From the NCBI GenBank assembly GCA_002413785.1, contig DHXR01000001.1, positions 49,868 through 113,867 of the forward strand: a stretch of 64,000 nucleotides of DNA, read 5' to 3'. The notes under the pieces were generated by a model. That model searched no databases, was not told where the DNA came from, and worked only from the letters and a program-made list of their open reading frames with translations. Made by a program: the position numbers and the translations under genes. Positions 49,904-58,348 of the stretch are shown here, one piece after another (the stretch's first letter is position 1; each line of letters begins with the position of its first letter). The stretch comes from Mucilaginibacter sp. UBA5151 (GTDB lineage: Bacteria > Bacteroidota > Bacteroidia > Sphingobacteriales > Sphingobacteriaceae).

Positions 49904-51580
49904 TTTCCCATTCACCAACCCAATAATCTCCTTTTCCAACGCAATAGCTTTGGCTTCCAACTCATTCCCTTCCGCAATAATTGCATCTGTAAACGTTTTG
50001 TCCTTAAACCCCGAAGCATTGATCTTCACATTCATAAATGCACCGATTACCGCGCTGCGGGCGCAAAGGGCCGCTACGCCGACATCGCTGATGGAATTAG
50101 GGTTGCCGGTTTCGGTCATCGCTTTAATGACTGACAGACTGTTATAAGCCGCCTGCATCACTTTAAACGGAATTTCAATGGCATATTTTGTAGCAGCCTG
50201 TATGGCTTCGGTCCTTGCGGTTTTTTCTTCATCGGTGCCTTTTGGCAGGTTGAAGGATTCCATTATTTTGTTGAACGCTGCCGTGTCCAGATCAACCAGT
50301 TTAAGGAGTTCATCTTTGTATTGCTGGCCTTTTTCGGCCCGGTTGCTGAATTCTTCCCAGCGGTCGTCCCAGCCTTTTTTGTGCGAGGAAAGGTTAGCAA
50401 CCATAGTTGCCAGGGCCGCACCCAATGAACCGATGTACGCGGAGATAGAGCCGCCGCCCGGTGCAGGGCTTTCGCTGGCAGTTTCATCTGCAAAATCAGC
50501 CAGGCTCATGCTCACCAGTTTGGAGGATGCTTTATCCTTCAATAAATATTCTATGATCCTTTCTTCCGGCTTAAACGGCGCCAGTTCTGATAGCCCCATC
50601 GAGAGGATGGCGATCCTGATCAGTTCTTTTTCGCTCACACCAACGGAGCGCTGTTGTTTTAGCAGGAAATATTTACCCGCATCCAGCATCGACTTTAAAG
50701 GAACAAGCCCAACCAGTTCGCTGCCGGTTACCCGCATCCCGCGTTCGGCGGCTTTGGCACATACCTCGTCAAAGGCAATGTGCAATGGGGTTATTTCAAT
50801 ATTGGTGAGGTTCATGGAGATCTGCGCTATGCCATACTCCTCAATAAACCAGCCAATGGCTTTCACCGATTTTAAGGAACCGGGGACAGATTTTGGTTTA
50901 CCATGCTCATCAGTAATGATCTTTCCGTTTGTCGGGTCGCCTTCACGCAGCACGCGCCCCGCCTCGCGTACGTCAAAAGCGATGGAATTAGCCCTGCGGG
51001 TTGAGGTGGTATTCAGGTTCACATTATAGGCAATCAAAAAATCACGCGCACCAATAACGGTAGCCCCGCGTTTGGCATCATACTCAAGCGGTCCGAAATC
51101 TGGATTCCATTTAGGTAGTTTTATCTTCTCAAAAAAGCCTTCGTATTCACCCGCCCTAATCACCGAAAGGTTGTGGCGGCTTTTATCTTCCTGGGCATGT
51201 TCATACAAATAAACCGGGATGAACAACTCTTCCCCAACCCTTTTCGCCAGTTTTTTGGCATACTCCGCCGTCTCCGCCATGCTGATATTGGCAATCGGTA
51301 TCAGCGGACAAACATCAGTGGCCCCCATGCGCGGATGCTCGCCTTTGTGTTTGCTCATATCAATCAGTTCGCCGGCCCTTTTTATGGCTAAAAAAGCAGC
51401 TTCAATCACCCGTTCAGGCTCGCCTACAAAAGTAACAACGGTGCGGTTGGTCGCCTTGCCGGGATCAACATTCAGCAGCCTCACACCCTCAACCGATCCA
51501 ACCACATCAGTGATCTGCCGGATGGTTTCGAGGTTTACACCTTCGCTGAAATTGGGGACGCATTCTATTAATTTAGTCAT
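49895..51580 (-). CDS. ftcD: Bifunctional glutamate formimidoyltransferase / formimidoyl-THF cyclodeaminase
   Basis: FtcD moves the formimino group of formiminoglutamate to tetrahydrofolate and then releases ammonia, giving 5,10-methenyl-THF. The 561-residue fusion has a formiminotransferase N-terminal domain (LIECVPNFSEGVNLETIRQI, MSKHKGEHPRMGATDVCPLI), its C-terminal subdomain (NLNTTSTRRANSIAFDVREA), and a cyclodeaminase domain from about residue 350 (SESPAPGGGSISAYIGSLGA). It is the last gene of the hut operon, 109 bp after hutI with a hairpin between. Its presence explains the lack of HutG/HutF. The pathway ends in glutamate plus one-carbon folate. Confidence 0.95.
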   Translation of the reverse strand: MTKLIECVPNFSEGVNLETIRQITDVVGSVEGVRLLNVDPGKATNRTVVTFVGEPERVIEAAFLAIKRAGELIDMSKHKGEHPRMGATDVCPLIPIANISMAETAEYAKKLAKRVGEELFIPVYLYEHAQEDKSRHNLSVIRAGEYEGFFEKIKLPKWNPDFGPLEYDAKRGATVIGARDFLIAYNVNLNTTSTRRANSIAFDVREAGRVLREGDPTNGKIITDEHGKPKSVPGSLKSVKAIGWFIEEYGIAQISMNLTNIEITPLHIAFDEVCAKAAERGMRVTGSELVGLVPLKSMLDAGKYFLLKQQRSVGVSEKELIRIAILSMGLSELAPFKPEERIIEYLLKDKASSKLVSMSLADFADETASESPAPGGGSISAYIGSLGAALATMVANLSSHKKGWDDRWEEFSNRAEKGQQYKDELLKLVDLDTAAFNKIMESFNLPKGTDEEKTARTEAIQAATKYAIEIPFKVMQAAYNSLSVIKAMTETGNPNSISDVGVAALCARSAVIGAFMNVKINASGFKDKTFTDAIIAEGNELEAKAIALEKEIIGLVNGKIV

Positions 51581-51628
51581 TGGTCATTAGTCATTGAATC
51601 ATTAGTCATTAGGTCATTTTATCTTTAA

Positions 51629-51661
51629 AGATTTGACAACTTTTGAAAAGTTGTCAAATCT
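51629..51661. repeat. Perfect hairpin, 16-bp arms and 1-nt loop, between hutI and ftcD
   Basis: AGATTTGACAACTTTT (51629-51644) pairs exactly with 51646-51661 around one G. The geometry equals that at 6604-6636. Short ATTAGTCATT tandem units precede it (51583-51612). It could partially terminate transcription before ftcD. Confidence 0.6.
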
Positions 51662-51689
51662 GATTTTTCAATCAGCGTAATCACAAAAA

Positions 51690-52898
51690 TCAGTATAAAA
51701 TCTGTGATCTAAGTTTCCCCTGCTGATATAAGATCTCCCTGTAATCATCACATGGAAAGGCCTGCAATTCAGCGGGTGTTCCTGTTGCCAGTGTGCCCCG
51801 GTTGCTTAGCCTCAACGCCTGTGCCGCCCGGAAAGTTAAGCCGGCAAACACTTCGGCATTGCTTAGTTTTTCTGCTGCGCTCAATACGGCGGCTTGCATC
51901 AATAAATCACCCATAGGCGCTGAACCTGGGTTCCAGTCGCTGGCGATGGCGAGGCAGGCCCCGGCATCCAGCAGTTTCCGTGCAGGTGCGTATTGCATAC
52001 CCAAACCAAGTGATGCGCCGGGTAAGGCAACCGCTACCGTGTTGGAGTTTGCTAACAGTTTTATTTCTTTTCCCTTACTTGCCTCCAGGTGATCGGCCGA
52101 AACAGCACCAACTTCTACAGCAACGGCGGTGCCGCCGGTTGAAAACTGGTCGGCATGTACGGTTATATCAAAACCCATTTGTTTGGCCCGGTTAAGATAA
52201 TTCAAAGCATTATCGGCTTTAAAAGCGCCGTCTTCAATAAATATGTCCACCCGGTTAGTCAGGTTCTCTTTTTTTACGATAGGGAGCAGGTCGCTTAAAA
52301 TATGCACCAGGTATTCATTTTGCGTACCGTCAAAATCTTTTGGTTTCAGGTGCGCGGCAAGGCAGGTAGCAACCAAAGTAGCTTGTGTCCGCTGCGATGC
52401 TGCTTTTATGGCCCTTAACTGCTTCAACTCCTCTTTAACTGATAGCCCATAGCCACTTTTTACTTCGATGGTAGTCACCCCTTCGGCCAAATGGCGCTCC
52501 ACCCTTAACAGCAGTAATTCAGTAAGCATTTCTTCATCAGCAGCGCGGGTTTGTAAAACCGAGTCCCAGATGCCGCCTCCGGCTTTGGAAATATCAAGGT
52601 ACGATTTGCCTTGTATCCGCATGGCATAATCTTTTGCCCGGCTGCCCGCATAACAGATATGCGTATGGCAATCAATAAAACCGGGCAGCAATACATGCCT
52701 GCCTGCAATTTCCTCAACCTGCGCCGAAGGATGGTCCCTGCGCAGCCGCTCAAAGGGGCCAATAGTTATAATACGGCCATTATTGGTCAACACCCATCCG
52801 TTAGTGATGACCTGCAGCTGATCATCCCTTAATGGGCCTTTTAAAGACAGTCCCGTTAAGGGCAGAATCTGGGTGAATGGACCTGTTAGTTTTTTCAT
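51690..52898 (-). CDS. hutI: Imidazolonepropionase
   Basis: HutI hydrolyses 4-imidazolone-5-propanoate to N-formimino-L-glutamate. The 402-residue amidohydrolase has metal-binding DCHTHICYAGSRAKDYAMRI, TTIEVKSGYGLSVKEELKQL, VTVHADQF-like DITVHADQFS, AVSADHLEAS and the late metal Asp in AIASDWNPGSAPMGDLLMQA. N-terminal beta-sandwich and TIM barrel are complete. It is fourth in the hut operon, 161 bp after hutU; that gap carries a dispersed repeat (52921-53010). Confidence 0.95.
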   Translation of the reverse strand: MKKLTGPFTQILPLTGLSLKGPLRDDQLQVITNGWVLTNNGRIITIGPFERLRRDHPSAQVEEIAGRHVLLPGFIDCHTHICYAGSRAKDYAMRIQGKSYLDISKAGGGIWDSVLQTRAADEEMLTELLLLRVERHLAEGVTTIEVKSGYGLSVKEELKQLRAIKAASQRTQATLVATCLAAHLKPKDFDGTQNEYLVHILSDLLPIVKKENLTNRVDIFIEDGAFKADNALNYLNRAKQMGFDITVHADQFSTGGTAVAVEVGAVSADHLEASKGKEIKLLANSNTVAVALPGASLGLGMQYAPARKLLDAGACLAIASDWNPGSAPMGDLLMQAAVLSAAEKLSNAEVFAGLTFRAAQALRLSNRGTLATGTPAELQAFPCDDYREILYQQGKLRSQILY

Positions 52899-52914
52899 AT
52901 TTAGTTAATCTATC

Positions 52915-53012
52915 AGATTTGTCATTGCGAGGCACGAAGCAACCGCGGACTTTGCATAACCGGTTTGCATAGTTCGCGGTTGCTTCGTCGTTCCTCCTCG
53001 CAATGACATAGT
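52915..53012. repeat. Dispersed palindromic repeat between hutU and hutI
   Basis: GTCATTGCGAGGCACGAAGC followed by AACCGCGG and, after a short loop, CGCGGTTGCTTCGTCGTTCC with TCGCAATGACATAG form one long stem. It is a better-preserved copy of the element at 483-603 and sits inside an operon. Confidence 0.75.
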
Positions 53013-53059
53013 TTATTTTTTATTTTCGGACTTTCCCGACTTTCCGACTCACACCTATC

Positions 53060-54733
53060 TCACCATACTTTCAATCCAAATTTTTCCGCCCATTCTTCGG
53101 CTTTTTCATAGCCTGCATCGGCGTGGCGAAATATACCCATTGCCGGGTCATTATACAAAACACGTTTTAAACAGGTTGCAGCACGGTCGGTGCCATCAGC
53201 TAAAACTACCATCCCTGCATGCTGTGAATAACCCATGCCTACGCCGCCGCCATGATGAAATGATACCCAGGTTGCACCGCCCGCGGTGTTCGACATTAAA
53301 TTTAACAACGGCCAGTCGGAAACCGCATCCGAGCCATCTTTCATTGATTCTGTTTCCCTATTTGGCGAGGCTACCGAACCACAATCCAGATGGTCGCGGC
53401 CAATCACTATCGGGCCTTTTACCTTGCCGGTTTTTACCAGGTCGTTAAACAACAATCCCGCCTTTTCGCGTTCGCCCATACCGAGCCAGCAGATCCTTGC
53501 CGGCAAGCCCTGGAAGGCTATTTTTTCCTGCGCCTTTTTCAACCAGTTGATCAATGGTTTGTTTTCCGGAAATGCTTCCATCAGCGCGCGGTCAGTTGTA
53601 AAAATGTCTTCGGGATCGCCCGACAGGGCTACCCACCTGAATGGCCCTTTGCCTTCGCAAAACAGTGGCCTGATATAAGCAGGGGTAAAGCCGGGGAAGT
53701 TAAAGGCGTCAGTTTCGCCGCCCTGCCGGGCAAATTCGCGCAGGTTATTGCCGTAATCAAAGGTAACAGCGCCCTTTTTTTGCAGAGCCAGCATAAAGCC
53801 TACATGGCGGGCCATACTTTGCAGGGAAAGTTTTTTGTATTCTTCCGGGTCACTTTTACGCAGCAACGCGGCTAAAGTTAAGGTTAAACCATTGGGGATG
53901 TAACCATTCAGCGGGTCGTGCGCTGAGGTTTGATCGGTAAGTATATCGGGGATAATATTATCCTCCAAAAGTTTTTCGAGCAGGTCGCCGGCATCGCTTA
54001 CCAGGCCAACCGACAGTGTTTCGCCCTTTTTAATAGCATGCTTTACCCAGCCGATGGCTTCCTCGTAGGAGTAAGTCATCCTGTCGATATACTTTGTGTC
54101 CACACGTTTTTGGATGCGTGTTGCATCCACATCGGCACCTAAAAAAACACCGCCCGCCATGGTAGCAGCCAACGGCTGAGCGCCGCCCATCCCGCCTAAA
54201 CCGGCGGATACGATTAGTTTACCAGTAAGATCGCTGTTAAAGCGCTGTACGCCGCATTCTACAAAGGTTTCGTAGGTGCCCTGCAAAATACCCTGCGAGC
54301 CGATATATATCCAGCTGCCGGCCGTCATTTGCCCGTACATCATCAGGCCTTTGGCGCGCAACTCGTTAAAATGATCCCAGGTTGCCCATGCAGGCACCAG
54401 GTTACTGTTGGCGATCAGCACACGCGGCGCTTCGGGGTGACTGCGGATAATACCAACCGGTTTACCCGATTGTACCAGCAGCGAATGATGTTCGTCCAGT
54501 TCGAGCAGCAGCTCAATAATTTTGCGTAATGACTCCGGGTTACGGGCCGCCTGGCCAATGCCGCCGTAAACCACCAGTTCGCCGGGGTTTTCGGCTACCT
54601 CGTCATCAAGGTTGTTCAGCAGCATCCTTAAAGGTGCTTCTGTTTGCCAGCTTTTGGCATGTAATTGCATGCCGCGCGGCGCTTTGTACACCGGGTGGCG
54701 GGCGTAGGTTTTAATAAATTCCGAATTCGTCAT
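53060..54733 (-). CDS. hutU: Urocanate hydratase
   Basis: HutU adds water to urocanate to give imidazolonepropionate, using tightly bound NAD. The 557-residue chain has the family landmarks YGGIGQAARNPESLRKIIEL, NSNLVPAWATWDHFNELRAK, TAGSWIYIGSQGILQGTYET, the NAD-binding VSAGLGGMGGAQPLAATMAG, DQTSAHDPLNGYIPNG, and WVSFHHGGGVGMGYSQHAGM near the end. Its start overlaps hutH by 23 bp, which suggests coupled translation. It is third in the operon. Confidence 0.96.
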   Translation of the reverse strand: MTNSEFIKTYARHPVYKAPRGMQLHAKSWQTEAPLRMLLNNLDDEVAENPGELVVYGGIGQAARNPESLRKIIELLLELDEHHSLLVQSGKPVGIIRSHPEAPRVLIANSNLVPAWATWDHFNELRAKGLMMYGQMTAGSWIYIGSQGILQGTYETFVECGVQRFNSDLTGKLIVSAGLGGMGGAQPLAATMAGGVFLGADVDATRIQKRVDTKYIDRMTYSYEEAIGWVKHAIKKGETLSVGLVSDAGDLLEKLLEDNIIPDILTDQTSAHDPLNGYIPNGLTLTLAALLRKSDPEEYKKLSLQSMARHVGFMLALQKKGAVTFDYGNNLREFARQGGETDAFNFPGFTPAYIRPLFCEGKGPFRWVALSGDPEDIFTTDRALMEAFPENKPLINWLKKAQEKIAFQGLPARICWLGMGEREKAGLLFNDLVKTGKVKGPIVIGRDHLDCGSVASPNRETESMKDGSDAVSDWPLLNLMSNTAGGATWVSFHHGGGVGMGYSQHAGMVVLADGTDRAATCLKRVLYNDPAMGIFRHADAGYEKAEEWAEKFGLKVW

Positions 54734-56270
54734 CTTTCAGGTTTATATGATGTTTGATGGCTGCATTATCGGCAGCGGCCAAAAATGTGCCTTTAGTAAT
54801 CAGTTGGTGTAATTGGTTAATATCGTCTGCAAAAATACGGTCATGGTCTATAAAAGGTACATGCTCACGTACCAGCGCATGGCAGGCTTCTATTACCGGG
54901 GTCGATTTTAGCGGCCGCCTGAAATCCATTGCCTGCGCGGCATATAGTAATTCAATGGCCTGTATATATTCCAGGTTATCAATCACCTGATGCAGTTTGC
55001 GCCCGCTTATCGAACCCATGGAAACATGGTCCTCCTGCCCCATTGAAGTGGGCACGCTATCGGCGCTGGCCGGAAAACAAAGGGTTTTATTTTCGGTGAC
55101 CAATGCTGCCGTAGTATATTGCGGTATCATCAGCCCGGAGTTTAAGCCCGCATTGTTTGTCAGTAGTTTTGGCAAACCGTAACGGCCCTCGCTCATCAGG
55201 TAACAGCGGCGGTCGGCAATATTGCCAAGTTCTGCTGCGGCGATTGTGGCATAATCCAGGGGGATGGCCAATGGCTGTCCGTGGAAATTACCCCCGCTGA
55301 TGGTATCTTCAGCATTGAAAATTATCGGGTTGTCGGTAACAGAATTCAGCTCAATTTCGGTAAGTTCTTTCAGGTGCAGCCAGGCATTGCGCGATGCGCC
55401 ATGCACCTGCGGCATACAACGCAGGGAATAAGGGTCCTGCACCCTGTCGCAATTGACGTGGGAGTGGCAGATCTCCGAGCCTTCCAGCAAAGTATGCAGG
55501 CAGTTTGCCACATGTTTATTGCCTTTATAGGGGCGCAAGCGGTGCAAGCGCTCATCAAAGGGCCTTGCCGAACCCATCAGTCCTTCTATTGACATAGCGC
55601 CGATCAGGTCGGCAACGTTCAAAGCATCATCCAACCGCTGCACCGCTTTTACGGCGAAGGCCAAAATAAATTGGGTGCCGTTGATGAGCGCAAGGCCTTC
55701 TTTGGGCCCTAAAACCAATGGCTGTAAACCATGGGCCTGCAAAACCCTGGCCGCAGGAAAACGGTCGCCGTTGGCATGAACTTCGCCAAATCCTATCAAT
55801 GGTAAAAACAGGTGCGCTAACGGGGCCAGATCTCCGGATGCGCCTACAGAGCCTTTTTCGGGCACTACGGGGATGATATCATTATCAATATGCCATACAA
55901 TGCGCTCCAGAGTTTGCAATGCTATGCCCGAATACCCCTGTGCCAGCGCATGCACCTTGGTAATGAGCATCAGTTTGGCCATTTCCTGCGGGATGGGTTT
56001 GCCTACACCCACGCTATGGCTTTTCAGCAGGTTGCTTTGCAGCAGGGAAGTATCTTCTTCCGAAATGCGGGTATCACACAGCGGCCCGAAGCCGGTATTG
56101 ATGCCGTAAACCGGGTTTTGTTTATGTACAATTTTTTCTACCTCGCGCCATGAGGCAAGCACCCGACCAGCCGTCTTGATATCAATAATGCCCCTGATTT
56201 TGCCGGCCGCAATATCAAGGCAGGTGCCTATGCTTAAATGGCTGCCGCCATAGTTAAATTCGCTACTCAT
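54711..56270 (-). CDS. hutH: Histidine ammonia-lyase
   Basis: HutH removes ammonia from histidine to form urocanate. The 519-residue enzyme carries the MIO-forming Ala-Ser-Gly in KGSVGASGDLAPLAHL (about residues 142-146) and the companion YGINTGFGPL, NGTQFILAF, GNFHGQPLAIPLDYA, SVPTSMGQEDHVSMGSISGR blocks. Its ATG overlaps the marR stop region by 8 bp, and its 3' end overlaps hutU, so marR-hutH-hutU form a tightly coupled run. Confidence 0.96.
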   Translation of the reverse strand: MSSEFNYGGSHLSIGTCLDIAAGKIRGIIDIKTAGRVLASWREVEKIVHKQNPVYGINTGFGPLCDTRISEEDTSLLQSNLLKSHSVGVGKPIPQEMAKLMLITKVHALAQGYSGIALQTLERIVWHIDNDIIPVVPEKGSVGASGDLAPLAHLFLPLIGFGEVHANGDRFPAARVLQAHGLQPLVLGPKEGLALINGTQFILAFAVKAVQRLDDALNVADLIGAMSIEGLMGSARPFDERLHRLRPYKGNKHVANCLHTLLEGSEICHSHVNCDRVQDPYSLRCMPQVHGASRNAWLHLKELTEIELNSVTDNPIIFNAEDTISGGNFHGQPLAIPLDYATIAAAELGNIADRRCYLMSEGRYGLPKLLTNNAGLNSGLMIPQYTTAALVTENKTLCFPASADSVPTSMGQEDHVSMGSISGRKLHQVIDNLEYIQAIELLYAAQAMDFRRPLKSTPVIEACHALVREHVPFIDHDRIFADDINQLHQLITKGTFLAAADNAAIKHHINLKDDEFGIY

Positions 56271-56772
56271 TTGCTGCGGGTTTTAATTCGAGGGTCATTT
56301 TGTTGTTAATCCTATCCGACAAGTTAACAGATCTGAAAGCGTTTTCAAGGGCGCTGATGGATGGTAAAAGTTCAAGGCAGGCTGGTTCATTGGCATGCAC
56401 CTCGTCCATAGCCGATAAAATGGCATTCCAAACGGGTAATATTTGTGCCAGCAGCACCCTGCCGCTATCGGTTAGTTGCACCAGTTGCCTGCGCCCGTCG
56501 TCGGTGCAGGTAGCGCTGGTAACCAGTTTCTTATTTTTTAAATTGGTGATCAGTTGACTGGCAGCGGGATGCGAAACCTCCATTTGTTCGCTCAATTCCT
56601 TGATGGACAGGGAACCATTTTTTGATAACAAATAAAAAACCGGGAACCAGCTGGCGTCAAAATCAATGCCTTCGTTTTGGTATGCCCGGTTAATTTCGGC
56701 CAAAAAGTTCTCGCTCAGCCGTCTCAGGCGACTGCCCAAAACAAGGTAACCGAGGCTTTGGTATAAATTCAT
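56263..56772 (-). CDS. MarR-family regulator, first gene of the hut operon
   Basis: A 169-residue winged-helix repressor. The DNA-binding core is SLSIKELSEQMEVSHPAASQ, then LITNLKNKKLVTSATCTDDG and RRQLVQLTDSGRVLLAQILP, a textbook MarR wing. The C-terminal extension (SVNLSDRINNKMTLELKP) is specific to this protein. It leads the histidine-utilisation genes and overlaps hutH by 8 bp. A perfect 11-bp-arm palindrome lies in its promoter, so it most likely represses itself and the hut genes until urocanate or histidine accumulates. That ligand is inferred. Typical Hut repressors in Proteobacteria are GntR-type HutC, so MarR is a different solution. Confidence 0.88.
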   Translation of the reverse strand: MNLYQSLGYLVLGSRLRRLSENFLAEINRAYQNEGIDFDASWFPVFYLLSKNGSLSIKELSEQMEVSHPAASQLITNLKNKKLVTSATCTDDGRRQLVQLTDSGRVLLAQILPVWNAILSAMDEVHANEPACLELLPSISALENAFRSVNLSDRINNKMTLELKPAANE

Positions 56773-56775
56773 GCT

Positions 56776-56806
56776 GCAATTTATATAAGTGCTTATATAA
56801 ATGCAA
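56776..56806 (-). promoter_or_regulatory. Promoter of the hut operon
   Basis: On the minus strand, TTG at 56806-56804, a 20 bp spacer and TAAATTGC at 56783-56776 (6 of 8 to the -7 consensus). It is weak, as expected for a controlled promoter. The -7 box is 3 bp from the ATG, so the real transcript start may be further up or the message is leaderless. Confidence 0.4.
56779..56802. promoter_or_regulatory. Candidate MarR operator, 11-bp-arm palindrome
   Basis: ATTTATATAAG (56779-56789) and its exact complement (56792-56802) flank TG. It fills the space between the -33 and -7 boxes, 6 bp before the marR ATG. Size and symmetry suit a MarR dimer. Confidence 0.7.
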
Positions 56807-56882
56807 GTTTATTAGAAGAAACTTTGTTGTAAACAGGTATTAGATTGCATAAAATTTTGTAACTTTAAATAAATTAAGTGAT

Positions 56883-57122
56883 ATGGAAACTTTATTAATT
56901 AAAGTAAGTGAACGGCAAAAGGCTAATATGCTTGTTGAATTACTTAAATCAATGGATTTTATTGAATCTGTTGATTATATGGATGATTTAAAATCATTTA
57001 AAGAGGCATTTAATAAGGTTAATAAAATCGCATCGTCCACAGATCTTAAGGATCTGACCATGGATGATATTAATAAAGAAATAAAAGAATACAGGCTTGA
57101 AAAACGATCTGGCGGTAATTGA
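56883..57122 (+). CDS. Antitoxin, toxin partner truncated
   Basis: A 79-residue protein (METLLIKVSERQKANMLVEL, ending DINKEIKEYRLEKRSGGN). Its start resembles the YoeB-module antitoxin at 15785, and the acidic/basic C-terminal helix is typical of toxin-neutralising tails. A PIN-toxin remnant overlaps its 3' end by 26 bp, as real antitoxin/PIN pairs do. The toxin is broken, so the antitoxin is an orphan that may still be expressed. Promoter-like TAACTTTA occurs about 20 bp upstream. Confidence 0.7.
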   Translation: METLLIKVSERQKANMLVELLKSMDFIESVDYMDDLKSFKEAFNKVNKIASSTDLKDLTMDDINKEIKEYRLEKRSGGN

Positions 57123-57246
57123 TACGAACGTTTTGGTATCCTCTTTAATTGGCCAAGCCGGATATTCGAGGAAGATATTTGATGATTTAATAGTACCGGT
57201 AAACCGTTCACCGAAAGAATTTTATGAATTTCAGGCTATGATTTGA
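57097..57246 (+). pseudogene. PIN-domain toxin remnant with internal deletion
   Basis: From a TTG at 57097 the frame reads LKNDLAVIDTNVLVSSLIGQ, then AGYSRKIFDDLIV, and jumps to PVNRSPKEFYEF before the stop. The first part is the N-terminus of a COG1569-type PIN toxin (VIDTNVLVSSL includes the first active-site Asp). The second looks like the usual last strand and helix (xIVxPKEFYE). Roughly 80-90 residues with the other acidic sites are missing, so it cannot be active. The frame is intact across the junction. Confidence 0.7.
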
Positions 57247-57374
57247 TTTTCTGAAGTCCCGTATTAAAAATGGTTGGTTTTAAAAATTCGCTGCCTGTAA
57301 TATGATAAGCCATTGCATACGGCGTAACAACTATAATACCCCCCCAAAATCAGGTCAAAGGCAATGAAAAATGA

Positions 57375-57485
57375 GAATATTTAAAAGCTTTAGATATTGC
57401 CAGCGAACTCAAAAAAGAAGGCCTGACAATTGAATTTATTGCTAAAACTACCGGACTTTCCATTAAAGAAATAGAAAAGCTTTAG
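57375..57485 (+). pseudogene. C-terminal remnant of an Rpn/PD-(D/E)XK transposase-like nuclease
   Basis: A frame without a start reads EYLKALDIASELKKEGLTIE, then FIAKTTGLSIKEIEKL and a TAG at 57483. This is the characteristic C-terminal helix-turn-helix-like tail of Rpn-family recombination-promoting nuclease/putative transposase proteins (A-x-x-L/M-K-x-x-G-x-x-x-x-x-I-x-x-x-T-G-L-S-x-x-E-I-x-x-L). The nuclease domain is absent. Its last 4 bp overlap the end of the kinase gene. Confidence 0.55.
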
Positions 57486-58348
57486 CGAAACCCAATTCTC
57501 CCTTCCCTGCTTAATATAAACGTTAGCAGGTCGTGTATGGGCTGACGGATGATTTTACCGGTGTGGATGCCGTATTCTTTGCAAATCACCTTTAACTCAT
57601 CCGCGAAAACAAAAGCGATTGAACCGACAAAGTGGCATTTGTAAAATTGGTACTGCGGAAACGATTTAATATCTGTCTCCACAAATTCAACAAACCCTTT
57701 GCGTAACAGGTTTTGTGCGTAGGCTGAAGTCCTGATGGTGGTCAAAAATTTACTGAATGCTGCCAGGTAGGCATTAGGGTTTGGCATTTGGTAAACATTT
57801 TTTATTACGGTCTGTTTATCCTGGTGATAGGCTTCTTTAAATTTTTCGCTTATCTCATCAGGCATTTTGCCGTATAAAAAATCGGTGACCAATGCCTTTC
57901 CAAACCAGGAACCCGAACCCTCGTCACCTAAAACAAAGCCCAGGCCGTGCTGCCCGTCATGGATCTTTTCGCCATCAAAAAAACAGAGGTTTGACCCGGT
58001 ACCCAATACGCAGCAAATACCCTTTTCGTGTCCGCAGGTGGCATAAGCGCAACCCAGCAGGTCGCTGTCAACACTAACATAAGCTTTTGGGAACAAACTG
58101 CTTATTGCGTTGGTAACAATTTCGTTCCGGTCGGGGTTTGAGCAACCTGCGCCAAAAAAATAGATCTCTTTAATATCAGCGGCATAAGCTATTATATCAG
58201 CAGCCTGTTCCTGCAATATTTTCAGAATTTCTTTTTCGGTTAAAAAATAGGGATTAAGACCAGCCGTCCTGAATTGCTTTGCTTCCTGACCCGGAAGCGC
58301 AAGCAACCAGTCTGTTTTTGATGACCCGCTGTCAGCCACTAAAATCAT
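57482..58348 (-). CDS. BadF/BadG/BcrA-family kinase, probably N-acetylglucosamine kinase
   Basis: A 288-residue ASKHA-fold ATPase. The phosphate-1 loop is ILVADSGSSKTDWLLA, phosphate-2 is GICCVLGTGSNLCFFDG, and YFFGAGCSNPDRN, GLGFVLGDEGSGSWFGKAL and the adenosine region CHFVGSIAFVFADELKVIC follow. GDEGSGSWFG is typical of eukaryote-like N-acetylglucosamine kinases of Bacteroidota, so amino-sugar or muropeptide recycling is likely; the substrate is not proven. The ATG at 58348 overlaps the stop of the response regulator in an ATGA, so the two are translationally coupled. Confidence 0.85.
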   Translation of the reverse strand: MILVADSGSSKTDWLLALPGQEAKQFRTAGLNPYFLTEKEILKILQEQAADIIAYAADIKEIYFFGAGCSNPDRNEIVTNAISSLFPKAYVSVDSDLLGCAYATCGHEKGICCVLGTGSNLCFFDGEKIHDGQHGLGFVLGDEGSGSWFGKALVTDFLYGKMPDEISEKFKEAYHQDKQTVIKNVYQMPNPNAYLAAFSKFLTTIRTSAYAQNLLRKGFVEFVETDIKSFPQYQFYKCHFVGSIAFVFADELKVICKEYGIHTGKIIRQPIHDLLTFILSREGRIGFR

